A stretch of 64,000 nucleotides of DNA from Haematococcus lacustris. Lineage: Eukaryota; Chlorophyta; Chlorophyceae; Chlamydomonadales; Haematococcaceae. Location: contig JASKMD010000015.1 in assembly GCA_030144725.1 (NCBI GenBank), positions 380,481-444,480 on the forward strand, given 5' to 3'. Of the stretch, positions 53,262 through 64,000 are shown piece after piece. A model generated the notes under the pieces. The model had not been told where the DNA came from. It did not search any database and was given only the letters and a program-made list of their open reading frames with translations. Every line of letters begins with the position of its first letter. Position 1 is the stretch's first letter. The translations under genes were made by a program, and so were the position numbers.

Positions 53262-56200
53262 ATGACACCTGCCAGCTACCGGCCGGACAAGGAGGACCAG
53301 GGGGTGTTTCTTTCCGCTCACGAACTTCATGTCATACGGTTGCTTGGCCAAGGCGCATATGCATCCGTCTACTTGGCAAGCAGGCATGACGGCAGCACGG
53401 TGGCAGTGAAGGTGCAGTGAAGCAACCAGCAGTTCGCATATACTGTACTCCAACCCTTCCGTTTTGCGGCTGCACATCGCTCTTGATGCTGCGCGATGTG
53501 TCAGGTGCTGCACGATGTGCACCGCCAGACAGGCTGTACGGCGCAAAAGTTGTTTGTACGTGAAGCTTTGCTGATGAACAAGATTACACACATGTGAGCG
53601 GCTGTAAACAAGCAAGCAACCCTTACTAGCAAGGAAGCAACCCTTACTAGGATACGCATGTGCAGGTCCATCCTAAAAGCTCATGGCCTATACCGCATAG
53701 CTGGCTCGCATCCAGGCCTGCAGGGTCCGAGTGGCTCACAACACAAGCTTTGTTTCTTGATGGAACACGCAAATGTGGGTCATGATTGTATGGCTCTACG
53801 CGTGCTAGTCAAAGATGTGGGACTATGTATATGCTGCTGCCCTAAGACAAGCAGCTGCCCTCTTCCCCTTCTGCCATCTGTTCCCAGTTACATGCCCATG
53901 ACTACTGGGGCGGTTGAGGCCTATGAGTATGGCTATGCCTGCTTGGTGGTGGTGTGTACGCGACCCCTGGCGTGGTGCAGGGAGGGAGCCTGGTACGGTT
54001 GCTTGCACAGCAGATGAAGGCTCCCTGGAAGCCGTTGTACAGTCCTGCCCAGGTGGGTACGCCTGCTATTCAGCCACCCCACTCACTACTGCTCGCACGA
54101 TCCGGTGGGAGGGTAGCAAGGGCACGCCCCGAGGCTACTCTCCTCCCTTCATGCACGCCCGACGGCGAGGGCGTAGTCTTTCTTTCTTTCTTTCTTTCTT
54201 TTGCTCGCTTGATGGGTGCAGGGTGTGTAGCGCACCTTACCTTGTGCTTTACACCTGTAAGGAGCTAGAACAACTACCCTTTTCAACTTGTCAAAGTGTT
54301 GTCTGTGGGTCAGTAAGTCACCAGCCTAATTTGTCTGCTGAGATTGAGCCAGGCACACCAGATGGCTGCCAGACCTGCCAGCCCCTGACTGCTCTGCTTG
54401 CTTGTCGGCCTGCTTCAGGTACTTACGTGGTTGACAGACATCGCAGAAGGCTTGCAGCACCTGCACAGTCGCAACCCCCCGCTGGTACACCGCGACATCA
54501 AGCTGGTGGGTTTAGGCCTGTCACGACAGGGCAGGGCCAAGGTTGCGCTCTGGAGTCAGGCTGGGGCAAAACTCGGGCTAAGGTCCTAGGTTCCACTAAC
54601 CCATCAGTGCGCCATGCAGCTCAATGCATGGTTATACTGTGCTTGGCTGAGACATGGTTGAGACATGGAGATGGCCGGGTTTGCTCCTAGTGGGCGCCAA
54701 ATGCTAGGCCCCTGATGTTGGTTGGGCCGCCTCCTGCTGCTCCTGCTGCTCTGCTGGTCAGTGTTGCCCAGAGCCGTGCCGGCTTTTCTCCATGTGGCTG
54801 GGCTGGGCTGGGCTGGGCTGGGCTGGGCTGGGCTGGGCTGGGCTGCGGCATGGGGAGTCCCTTGTGCGCCGTGTGTTACTGCTGTGTGATGTTTTCATTC
54901 TGATGTGCAGGAGAACATTCTGCTGCATGACTGCCACGAACAGGAAAGGATGGTGAGGGCAGACCGATGTTACATGGTGTGGTGATGTGCTGCTGTCTCT
55001 AGTCAGGGCAGCCTGATTCACTCGCGCACAGTGCACATGCCTTGTTCCCCTGTCCAAGTACAACAATGGACACTGTCGTGGTCGCCGTAACAGGACGGAA
55101 AGAGTGAGTGAGGCATTCTTCTCCCGCAGGTCGCTCGCATCACAGACTTGGGTCTGCACGTGGTCCTGGGACAGCAGCGACGTAGCCTCCGTGTGAGCTC
55201 CCGCAGTCTGCTGCAGGGAGGCCTGCCAGCGCTGCCGCCTCAGCAGCCGCAGCAATCGCGTTTCGCATTGAGGCCCTGCAGCCAACCGGCCTCCACCCAG
55301 GTCTCCAGACCTGCCAGCCCAGGGCTGCCCGACGCGTGCGCCGTCTCGGACGCGGCGTGCCAGCTGTCGCCGCTCCCTTCCCGCCAGCACAGCTTCATCG
55401 TAGACGCGCCTACCCTGCAGCATATCCTCATGTCGAAAGGAGACCATCCTTTCGCACCCTCCCATTCCACGTCCACAGTTGCGAACCTTCTGACGACATT
55501 TGAAATACCCAGCACTAGCAGCGTGAGCGGTACATCAGGCACCAACCCAGGTCACTGGAGTCAAGCGTCCTCTCTGTTGCACAGCAGCCTGCCAGACTGC
55601 TCAGCAGTGGCGGAGGCCTCAGCAGACAAGGCACCCCCAGCCTCAGACGCCAACAGCACCCTGAACTGCACTGTGCTGCAACAGCTGGGCCAGTGGGGTG
55701 ACGACAGTGCCTGGCAGGCCATGCTTGCATACATAGACACGCAGCCTCTGAGCCGAAAGGACTGGCAGTGGGTCTACTCACTGACAGGGCAAACGGGGAG
55801 CGCTATCTACATGGTACGGCCCCACCCCCTCATCCCCTCCACTCTTGCCACAACATCATCACACAGGGAGCCTCATGCAGTGTGCATGGCCTGGTAGCTG
55901 CCAATGTCACTGAGTTTGGCACAAAGTATGATGAGGGTGAGGGGGCGAAGTAGGGGTAAGGGGAGGTGGGCAGGGCCAGAAGCAAGGAAGCATGTGTGTG
56001 TGTGTGCAGAGGCATGTGCTGCCTGACGCTGGAGCTGTCTTGCACCTGGGGTAAGGCACCCAGCTTGCACTGCAGTGGGAGCATCGCAGGGCACACTGGT
56101 CATACTGGGGCGGCACACGCCTCCCTGCAACATTGCTTGGTGAACTGCCTGTCTCTCTGCACTGTGCCTGCTGCCTGCTGCCCCCCCGCTTGTGGCTCAT

Positions 56201-59200
56201 AATAGTCCCCTCACGACATGTTATGATAAGGTCATGTATGGTCCACAGACGCTCACAGCCAGCTTGTTTTGGCATGCTGTTCATGTGGGTGTGTTGGGTT
56301 GCGCTGCAGGCTCCAGAAGTGCATCGTGGCGAGCCCTACAACACCTCCGCAGACGTCCACAGCTTTGGTGCGTGCAGACACACTGCAACTGTCCCACTGC
56401 CACCCTCGCTCATGTGGAGCACCCCATCACTCCCATCACCCCTAGCCCCCCCTATCACCTCCGCAGCGAGCAGTATCTCCCACCACCACCCAGCACGCCT
56501 CTCCCTCCCTCGCTTGGCATGCTGTTGGCCACATCATCTGGCTCACACAGCAAAACCATTCTACACACAATATGGATTGAAGTGTTGTCTGTGGGCAATC
56601 TCACTCAGCTATAATCCACTCACTCAGGTGGCACGTCCCCTTTCAGAGCACTGGGCTCCCCATCAGAACCAACAACTTGATGCTGATAGGGCTCACAACC
56701 TGCTTGGCTACCAGGCCCTATGGGTGCTTGCGGGCCCGACCATCAATGCCCTGCCAGTACTCTGCAGCCCGGTGCAGCCGCTGCCTGCCTTTGGGCAGCC
56801 CGTCATTCACCAGCTTGCAGCGCTGCTGGTACTCCTTGCCAGGGGCAGGCAGGGCCTCCAAGCCCTTCCAACTGCACAGCTGAAGGGAGTGCCGCACACT
56901 ATCCTCAATGCGCTGGAAGTTCAGGCATGAGTTGGTGTCCCGGTCCACCCACTTGCCCCATGGGGGAGCCTGGGGTGGTGGGACTGGGCCAGGTGCAGCA
57001 GGGGGGGTTTGGTCCTGGACTGGGGGAGGTGGGGCCTGGGCAGGTGGGTCGGGGATGGGGGGCCCTGGACTGGGGGAGGTGGGGCATGGGCAGGGAGAGG
57101 GGGCTCCTGGGCAGCAGGGGCCTGGGCTGTGGGAGGGGGGTTGGGCAGCACCTCATGGCACCACATCAGGCCCCGCACGGGCTTAGCATGCCAGTCCAGT
57201 GGCAGGTGAAGCTCACAGGATCAGGGGGCGTGGGCGCACAGTTGAGACGGGTTGTGCGGAACACGGGTGGTGCGGAACTCATCTACAACCACCATCCTGT
57301 CAGAACTGACGAATGTGATGAGCGGGGCAAACACGTCCTTAGCTGCTAGTTAGGTCCTGAGAGTCCTGAGCGGAGACCTCAGCGGAGTCCTCAGCGGAGA
57401 CAGCTTACAGTGCGGCGTAGCGGAGCGAGACACATGGCGTTCAGTGGCGTAAAATGGCGTACTTAGCAGACTCGTCGCAGACGAGCGGAGCACTAGCTTC
57501 AAACTAGCTTGGAACATCTCCCTCATCAGGCCAGCGGGCAAGGACTGACGCAAGGAACGGCTACACAGACAGTCCAGCCTTCAGAGCTGGGAGGTAGAGG
57601 TGCAGGTGCAGCAGCTACCAGGCCCACACAGGCTGCCCCATTCTCAAGGGTGTTTTAGCGCTGTTCTGCAACTCATCCTGGAACAGCCCTGGAGCTGTGA
57701 GCTGGCACACCCTTCTGGCCAATGCCCAATGCTTGATTCCCAATGCACCTGAACAGTGACAAGGGCAGGGCTCCAGCTGAGACTGTCCTCCTGGGCCCAT
57801 GATGCTGGCACCTACAGCATGTTTCCTTGCACAGCCAAGGGAACTAGGCCCAGCCTCAGTGAGTCTTCTGTGTCCTGCTCACCAGCCAGCTTGCACCCTT
57901 ACACCTGGCAGCAGCCCAGGCCCTCAGCTCCGGTCATGAGGCCCTGCCGGCCCTGTCAATGCTGCTGGCCACCAGGCATGGCCGCAAGACCTGAGCTTTT
58001 GACCCTATGCGTCATCCTGCCATGGTCAAAACAGGCAGTTGTCCAGCTTGCCAGCCCCATCGCCCGATCACCTGCATCAGCAGCAATGCATGGCATCTGC
58101 CCACCAGGCCCATGCGGTGGTTGACCCCTCCTGGCCTTTAGGGAGTGTTGGGCCGCCGCACTGTGCTGCAGGCATACTGGCGTACGAGCTGCTAGCGCGC
58201 TCCATGCTGGTGTTCTCACACATAGGCACAGCTACGCTGCCTGGTGTGACCACAGCAGGTGAGCGCAGCCCGGCATCAGGCCCGAGTACCCACCCTACCC
58301 TAGCTGAGGCTGAGGCTGAGGCTGAGGCTGAGGCTGAGGCTGGGTCTGAGGCTGAGACTGAGGCTGAGGAGGGCAAGGCGGATCCAAGTCAGGGAGCAAG
58401 CCTACTTCCACTCTAAACCCTTGCATTCTTCCACTTTCAAAGCTTGCGTCCTGTGTGTCGCTAACCCCTACCCCAACTCGTTTACACAACAGCAGAGTTT
58501 TGCCGGCTCCGGCATCGCTGTGCAGAGGGGTTTGCGGAGTGCATTGCGGATGGCTACCGCCCGGCACGCCCAGACTGCATTGCCGACGATGCTGTGTGGA
58601 GCCTTATCGAAGGTGAGCATCATGCCGACACACTTGCCATCATCGGGACATGGCATCCGCCTGGCGTAGCTGTATCACACATACCCCTGCTGCCTGCTGC
58701 TGCAGCCCTATGGCCACACATCACACATGTGTGGGACCTGAGGGGCATGGCACATTAGCCAATGCTGAACTGGGCTACGCTGCAGTAAAAGAATGAAATC
58801 ACCTCAGGCAGCAGCGGCTGGCAGCAGCTGATGCCCTTACCTCAAACTTACAGTAGGGCCAGTCATGGAGAAGCTGAGCAGTATACAAATGAGCAGTTGC
58901 AGGCTCACCTGCGCTGTCGCGGCAAGGAGGCACTGACTGGGTGGGCCAGGTTGTAGGGTGCCGCCACAGCAGGACTGAGTAGGGACAGCGTTAGCATTGA
59001 GGTACCAAGCAGCTGTATCCCCCACCACCTCCCAATACGCCTCTTTCTCCCTTGCTTGGCATGCTGTTGGCCATCATAAACCTACACCACTGCCATGCAC
59101 CCTCAGCACACCTACGCACCTCCCACACCACCTCCCAGGTGACCTGGGTGACCCGGGTCTGGTGTGGGTCTGGGCCCAGGGGTGTGCCAGCTAGACTGGG

Positions 59201-60178
59201 TTGCAGCTAAGGCCACTGTGACGTGCTGGCCTGCCATCCGCCAGCGTGCAGTGAGCTTGATCTTGATTGAAACCAACTCAACCCTACTCAACATGGCATG
59301 TGTGGTGTTTGATGTCCACACCCTGGAGGACGCGCAGCATCAGGCAGCACTCAGGCCTATGGGTGAACGGTCACAGCATCCTCGACTCAGCACTTGGCAT
59401 TCTGGGCACCAGGAGATGGCTGCCTTCTTCGCCACTCTGACAAAGACACAGGGCCAGGGCTAACCCTAACCCTGGCCTCAACCCACACCTCACGGCTGTA
59501 GTGTGACACGCTGTGATTTGCATCCTCCTTTCTCCTTCCCTGAACAACAAAACTTGTCCAACAAGGAACAACCAGCATGGCAGCAGCAGCAGCAGCAGGG
59601 CAGCAGCAGCAGCAACAGCGCATCAGCAGCAGGGCAGCAGCAGCAGCAGGGCAGCAGCAGCAGCAGGGCAGCAGCAGCAGCAAGGCAGCAGCAGCAGCAA
59701 GGCAGCAGCAGCAAGGCAGCAGCAGCAGCAGCAGCAGGGCAGCAGCAGCAGCAGGGCAGCAGCAGGGCAGCAGCAGGAGCAACAGCGCATCAGCAGCAGG
59801 GCAGCAGCAGCAACGCAGCAGCAGCAACAGCGCATCAGCAGCAGGGCAGCAGCAGCAGCAGCAGGGCAGCAGCAGCAAGGCAGCAGCAGCAGCGCAGCAG
59901 CAGGGTGTGACTTTCTCCTTCCCAGACCCACTGTTGGCCCCAATGGCCTAACCACAGCTGGCAGCACAGACTTGCACAGATCTGCACCTGGTGTGACTGC
60001 TGTGTGCTTTGTCTTGGCCGCAGATTGCTGGCACCCGGACCCAAACACTAGGCCCTCCATGACTGCCCTCCTTCCCCGCCTGCAGCAGGCTCTTCAAGCC
60101 CGACTGGCTGCGGGTGACCAGATGCTGCAGGTTAGGGGCGTGCAGGCTGGCTGCACGGCAGACTGTAGCATCATGTAG
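53262..60178 (+). CDS. TKL-like protein kinase with long activation-segment insert (549 aa)
   Basis: Eleven phased exons: 53262-53411, 53505-53593, 53666-53774, 53981-54052, 54419-54505, 54911-54952, 55130-55813, 56310-56367, 58172-58258, 58496-58612, 60024-60178 (TAG). Kinase landmarks: LLGQGAYASVYLA (Gly loop), TVAVK (ATP lysine), LFVREALLMNKI (helix C Glu), KLCFLMEHANGGSL (hinge), LVHRDIKLENILL (catalytic loop), ITDLGLH (DLG instead of DFG), APEVH, SADVHSFGILAYELL and CWHPDPNTRPSM. All catalytic residues are present, so it is probably active. Between DLG and APE lies an insert of about 210 residues, Ser/Pro-rich, encoded by the single large exon 55130-55813, far longer than a normal activation segment. 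Adjacent introns contain an antisense Fanzor-like relic (exon 8-9 intron) and CAG-rich arrays. Substrate unknown. Confidence 0.88.
54178..54202 (+). repeat. (CTTT)6 microsatellite
   Basis: Pure tetranucleotide run in the kinase intron between exons 4 and 5. Confidence 0.9.
54799..54844 (+). repeat. (GGGCT)9 microsatellite
   Basis: Pentamer array in the kinase intron between exons 5 and 6. Confidence 0.92.
56575..56645 (-). repeat. Dispersed repeat R3 fragment
   Basis: tgtgggcaatctcactcagc is close to the reverse complement of 15187-15222 (gctgagtgagattacccaca). A further fragment, ttgtccaacaaggaacaac at 59557-59575, is the reverse complement of 15229-15247. Both lie in kinase introns. Confidence 0.65.
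56700..57345 (-). pseudogene. TnpB/Fanzor-like nuclease relic, copy 3 (antisense in kinase intron)
   Basis: On the minus strand the 5' end reads KDVFAPLITFVSSDRMVVVD then EFRTTRVPHN (57258-57330), the DEFRTS segment typical of TnpB/Fanzor proteins. Downstream, after a stop and a Pro-rich linker, it reads KWVDRDTNSCLNFQRIEDSV (56905-56950), a DRD-x-N RuvC-III-like motif, then ALPAPGKEYQQRCKLVND. Repeat R2 copy B (57332-57461) abuts and slightly overlaps the upstream end, so the N-terminal half is missing or displaced. This copy belongs to a different subfamily from copies 1, 2 and 5 (DEFRTTRV against DEHRTSRV). Confidence 0.6.
57332..57461 (-). repeat. Dispersed repeat R2, copy B
   Basis: Reverse complement of 42302-42427, including the threefold agcggaga(c/g) block and the flanking acgccattttacgcc. 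The match extends no further on the 42-kb side, but bases 57475-57505 match 10912-10940 in reverse complement and 57530-57555 match 14974-15000, so R2 belongs to a longer mosaic repeat. Confidence 0.85.
58304..58370 (+). repeat. (GCTGAG)n array
   Basis: About seven pure units then diverged ones, starting about 45 bp after the donor at 58259 in the kinase intron. The frame through it is open (Ala-Glu repeat), so intron retention would add about 50 acidic residues and then stop. Confidence 0.9.
59577..59907 (+). repeat. CAG/CAA-rich imperfect array, 330 bp
   Basis: Higher-order units such as gcagcagcagcagggcagca and aacagcgcatcagcagcagg repeat in the last kinase intron. It is open in all three plus frames and in minus frames, which produces several long but meaningless ORFs. 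Confidence 0.92.
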
Positions 60179-61100
60179 GAGAAGGGCGTGGCCAGATGGG
60201 GCAAGGACGAAAGGCAGTGGTCTAGGGTGGGAGGGAAGAGAAGGGTGACAATCAGTCATGATAATAGCATTACAGATTGGGAGGGATGCAGCAGGGAGAG
60301 AGTTTAGGGTGGGCTTAGTAAGGGAGAGCTGAGCGCGAGGCCTAGAGCAGAGATGCCATGCTGCATCCAAGAAGCATTCATATAACTGTGGGTGATGTTC
60401 AAACACTGTTCACACATCGCTGAGTGACTACGGTCGTATTGAACACTTGCCATAACACATTCCTGCTGGCAAGAGTTCAGTTGCAGCGTAGCTAGGAACA
60501 ACTCTTTGTGGATAGGTGTTGGTCGTTCATAGGGCCAGCTAGGGCTAGGGGTGGTGCATCTATAGTACATTAGTTACGTGATGTGCTTGATGGCGGTTTG
60601 GTTGCATGTGATGTTTCCTTTACTAGCCCCACTAAACACCCATTAGCTTATGCCCTGCAAGCCTTTACTGTTCTACACATAGTGGTGTGATGCGTACAAC
60701 CCAATGTGGTTTCATCATACCAGGTGTTGTGCAAAGCTAATTGCCATTGGCGGTACTCAGATTAGGCTAGTCTTGGCTGGTGTGTAAATGGAACATGACA
60801 AAGCACCATCAACGCCTAGCATCACGTGGCTCTCAGCTAGTTGCTGCACAACTGCTGGCACCAGGTCTGATGTCGAGGCACCAGGTCTGATGACGAGGCC
60901 TGTACCACTGCTAGTGGTCCTAGTAGTACTTCTTTTGGCAGTTAAGCAGTTACATGAGGACAGCGCCTCAACCCCATACCAACCCCACTTTCTACACACT
61001 GTCCCTCAGACGGCGAACGGTTGCCGGCACTCCGCTTGGATGGCGACCTGATGCACACCCCGGCACGGCCACTCCGCGTTGATAGGGTTGCTGAGTCCCT
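60179..61100. other. Intergenic, no supported gene
   Basis: 3' flank of the kinase gene. TGTAA at 60783-60787 is a weak candidate poly(A) signal, 600 bp past the stop. A direct duplication gca(c)caggtctgatg occurs at 60858 and 60880. Confidence 0.45.
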
Positions 61101-61154
61101 GTGATGTCCCCAACCGGGACACCCAACAGTGCCACCACCCCAAGCCCCCCCATG

Positions 61155-61262
61155 GGCCAGGTGGGTGGACCGTAGCACTAACCCGTGCCTTGACTTCCAG
61201 CGCATTGGGGAAAGCATGCAGCACCCCTGGAGCTGTGCAAATGTAAGGATCTGGAGTCTCTA
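61155..61262 (+). pseudogene. TnpB/Fanzor-like relic fragment, copy 4
   Basis: The plus strand reads RWVDRSTNPCLDFQRIGESM (61158-61218), then HPWSCANV. It aligns with KWVDRDTNSCLNFQRIEDSV of copy 3, so this is only the RuvC-III-like end of the same subfamily. The key Asp-containing RD is RS here. Confidence 0.5.
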
Positions 61263-61399
61263 CCCTCAATGACAAGGAGTGTCAGCAGCGCTACAAGCTA
61301 GTCCACACATTTTACCAGTAGCAATAGTAGGGGAGTATTGCTGGCAAAATGCCGGGGTAGCACCGAGGAGCATAACTATTAGCAGAGCAAGAAAGGATA

Positions 61400-61560
61400 T
61401 ACAGGTTGCTAGCCTTTCAAGCATGAAGCTGTTAGATCTGAAGATGATCGTGTGGGGTCTATAGTCATCAAGGGTGCGGCTGATGACGCTATCAAAGTGC
61501 AGGATGTAGTTGAGTGGGAACAACAGGCAACACCTTGTTTCATGTTGTAGCTATATGTTG
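61400..61560 (+). repeat. Dispersed repeat R3, copy B
   Basis: Same orientation as 15060-15290: aagc(a/g)tgaagctgttag, tagtcatcaagggtgcgg(c), then the block near agtgggaacaacaggcaac. The antisense reading contains RTLDDYRPHT and NSFMLERLA. Confidence 0.7.
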
Positions 61561-61639
61561 CTGCTGTTCAAAGCACGAATGGTGACCTTGTGAGACCTGC
61601 TTAGATTACTTCGCATGCCTGATGCATGCCTACGTGTAT

Positions 61640-63800
61640 CGGCCACACGGCCACACTCTACTGTGCCACAGCAGGCTGCTGTTGCTATTGCTCCTTGGGT
61701 GGCCGGTCTCGCAGCAGCTTGTACCACAGCTCCAAGTACTCCTTGCCCTTGGCTGTTAGAGCTGCCTGGTCTGGCCACCAGCACAGTTCCAGTGGGCGCC
61801 ACCTGCTCTCCCCATTGCGCTGCATGTTCACTGCCGCATTGCAGTCCTGGTCCACTTACCTGCCTGGCTGTGGAGCTGGCTTGGCTTTGGCCCTTGGCCT
61901 TGGTGGGCCGGGTGGGCTCAATTGTCTGCTTAGCCTTGGTGCGCTTGCTGCACTTGGCTGGCGGGGGAGTGCTAGGCTCGGGCTCTCAAGCACTTGGCTG
62001 TGCGGCTTCCTGGCTGCATGGGGGCTGTGGCAGTTTGCGCTTGGCATCTATCGGGCACCACATCAGGTCCCGCACTAGCTGCTCACGCTGCTGGCTCCAG
62101 GCTGGACGCAGCAAGCGGAGCTCCACCTGCCCTTCCTGGGAGTCTGCAGGCCTCTCACAAGGCTGTTGGCCATTCACTGCTGAGCTGAGCCGGTTGGTGC
62201 GGTGCTCATCCACAAGCACCACCCTGCCCCGTCGCTGGTCTTGGCCCTGAGCCAGCACACCACCTTGCAGCAGGCCCGCAGCACCACGTCCGCACCCCAC
62301 CCTCCCCCGGTGCCAGTGTCAGCTGCGCCGAAAAACACCCACAGCTGCTTGGCACGGTATTGGCGCTTCATGGACAACTCAGCCATCTCCTTTTTCAACT
62401 GCAGCCATGAACACATGACACACAGGGTGGCCAACATGGTGGCACCAGCACAGGCATGGCACAGTTAACCATTCATTCATTCACTTCATGCCATCCCACC
62501 ACCTTCCATACACACCCCACCCACCCACCCACCCTCACCTTTCTCTACTCCGTGCCCTAATCTCTACTCCGTGCCCGGTCCTGGGCTCCGTACAGCCTTG
62601 CCCACTTGCTGCTGTGCCCACTTGGGGTCCAGGTACACCTCCCACACCGCGCCCAGGTGGCCAGGATGACGGTGACGTGCTTTAGGTTGACCTCCAGGAA
62701 GGTGCGGGTGAGCTGGCTGCTGCATTGGTGCTTGCATCCGCTCGGTGTCGCAGCGGGAGTTGTTCAGGCCACTGGCCTGCCGCACCTGGCCCTTGGACCG
62801 CACTTGGCCCGCCGCACCTGGCCCTTCCACCGGGCCAGCTGGTCTTCTACCAACTGGCCAAACTTCTTGTCCCACACCCCTGAGGCTGAACAAATTACCT
62901 GGGTGATGGGGAGGGGGCGTGTGTAGTGCACGCACATGCTGAAACCGTCCGTCTCCACCGTCCTTTTCGGCCAGCTTGCTTGTGCTGAACCGCATGTCCC
63001 AATGTTAGCTCAGGGCTGGCTCTAGTCTAAAGGCTCTTGAAGACTCTTTGGTCAGCCACAGCTGCTTGCACACTCCATGGAGCACTCTGCTGTCCAGCTT
63101 GATAAAGTAGATCCCCACCTTGGCCATGGGGGTGAGGGTGAAGGGGGGCGGGCAGGTGAGGGTCTAGAGCCCACCCCTACGCCTGCCCCGCTTTGACTGC
63201 CCTGGCACAGGTGGGGTGGCGGGCTGGCTGCTGCCACTGCTCCAGACACCTGCACACATGCACATGGATATAAACAGCAGGGCAGGCACAGGGGGTCCTA
63301 AAAGGAATCCTGCTTCATGCCCAGCAGGCGGCGATGCTTGGCAGCCTCAGCATTCAGCTCATCCACGTTCTTGTCCAGGTTAAAGGCCTTCAGCTCTGAG
63401 CACCACCATCACTTGCCTGCGTTGGAGAAGTGCTGGTGCATGCTGACCGCCAGCTGCATCGAGTGCGCCACATATTGTTAATGCCCAGCTCCTGCAGCTT
63501 GGCCAGCAGCTCCTGGTTGCTGGGGTTCTCGATGAGCATGAGCATGGGGTGGCGGAGGTGCCCTTTGCGCACAAGGCGCCACACCACCTTGCAGCACATG
63601 AGCTGGCATGTACACATGAGCCGCCACATGAGCTGGCCAGCTCCAACCCAGCAAGCAACCTCAGCAAGCAGCGAAGTTGGCTATGCAGCTTGCAGGAGCA
63701 CACATTTCCAAGCGCCATGTCATACAATCTCAAGAAATCGTGGGACAGCTGGCGGGTGTGGCACTGGACGAGTCGACCCTTAGGCACATGGCAGGTGTGA
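61640..63800 (-). pseudogene. TnpB/Fanzor-like nuclease relic, copy 5 (longest)
   Basis: Reading the minus strand from 63800 down, with frameshifts: GRLVQCHTRQLSHDFLRLYD (63735-63800), LLAKLQELGINNMW, FNLDKNVDELNAEAAKHRRL (63320-63390), VGIYFIKLDSRVLHGVCKQL (63065-63125), TDGFSMCVHYTRPLPITQ (62896-62950), HVTVILATW...VYLDPKWAQQ, WVFFGAADTGTGGGWGAD (62300-62360), RGRVVLVDEHRTNRLSSAV (62185-62235), LRPAWSQQ, DQDCNAAVNMQRNGESRW (61805-61850), KEYLELWYKLLRDRPPK. TDG...V, GxGGG, DEHRTS and DxNAAxN in this order are the TnpB/Fanzor layout: guide-RNA-binding N-terminus, then split RuvC. Frames are broken several times and a stop precedes the RuvC-III block. The RuvC-I Asp could not be placed. Transposase is absent. 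Confidence 0.62.
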
Positions 63801-64000
63801 AGAGTGGGACGTGGCAGGGTGATATCAGCAGAGACAGTGCAAACCACCCCCACCCCGAACCAAGTATCGATCATGTCTTGTATGTATCGATCATGTATGT
63901 CTTGTATGTATCGATCATGTCATGATCATGTCCTGACCAAAGCTGGCTTGTGCTCGTGCTCTTGTGAAAGAGGTTGGACTGGGTGGACTGGGAGGGACCA
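63801..64000. other. Window end, no supported gene
   Basis: Contains a short tandem tatcgatcatgt(cttgtatg) at 63867-63925. It flanks the 5' side of the Fanzor-like relic and may include its lost end. Confidence 0.4.

Noticed and set aside
59387..60060. Long Leu/Cys/Ala ORFs antisense to the CAG-rich region
   Set aside because: A trinucleotide array without stops; no unique sequence and it lies in a kinase intron.

Overview
This window looks like nuclear DNA of a green alga of the Chlamydomonadales, and the style resembles Haematococcus (inference from style, not from a database hit). It is GC-rich. Genes are split by many short introns with GT/AG junctions, proteins carry long Ala/Pro/Ser/Gln runs, microsatellites are dense, and the genes are typically algal: an organelle-type RAP-domain protein, a bacterial-type aspartyl-tRNA synthetase with a leader, and a TKL-like kinase. 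I saw no bacterial operons, CRISPR arrays, rRNA or convincing tRNA genes. Exon models below were built by hand from splice junctions. For the GYF, RAP, kinase, AspRS, TMEM8-like and small coiled genes the exon lengths sum to a multiple of three and every junction keeps phase.

Layout: a small unknown gene (447-1135, -) diverges from a very large GYF-domain-like gene (1602-10464, +). Next comes a complete short Copia-type LTR element with only gag (11003-12368), an intronless leucine-rich protein (12930-14402, +), and a 13-exon RAP-domain gene (16012-23586, +). A multi-exon unknown, possibly organelle-targeted gene lies on the minus strand (23918-28786). It is followed by a small coiled protein (29871-30942, +), a transposase-like ORF (31003-32391, +), and a convergent pair of BTB/POZ copies (33036-33974, +, broken; 35446-36390, -). 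The aspartyl-tRNA synthetase fills 37577-48770 on the minus strand with 17 exons. It shares a 259-bp divergent promoter region with a TMEM8/myomaker-like membrane protein (49030-50992, +). A protein kinase of 11 exons occupies 53262-60178 (+).

Mobile DNA is scattered through introns and intergenic space. At least five decayed copies of one family carry motifs I read as TnpB/Fanzor-like (OMEGA nuclease family): 46855-47725 (+), 52355-52870 (-), 56700-57345 (-), 61155-61262 (+) and the longest at 61640-63800 (-). Three dispersed repeat families (R1 at 70 and 10495; R2 at 42302 and 57332; R3 at 15060, 56575 and 61400) and the BTB inverted pair add to this.

The most original structural pattern is that many introns start with a tandem array at or within about 40 bp of the 5' splice site (3028, 3975, 4984, 8766, 18215, 20499, 22959). 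In one case a 73-bp unit repeats the splice donor itself five times. The genes are unrelated in function: translation (AspRS), organelle RNA handling (RAP), signalling (kinase) and membrane biology (TMEM8-like). Divergent pairs at 1135/1602, 28786/29871 and 48770/49030 suggest shared upstream regions.
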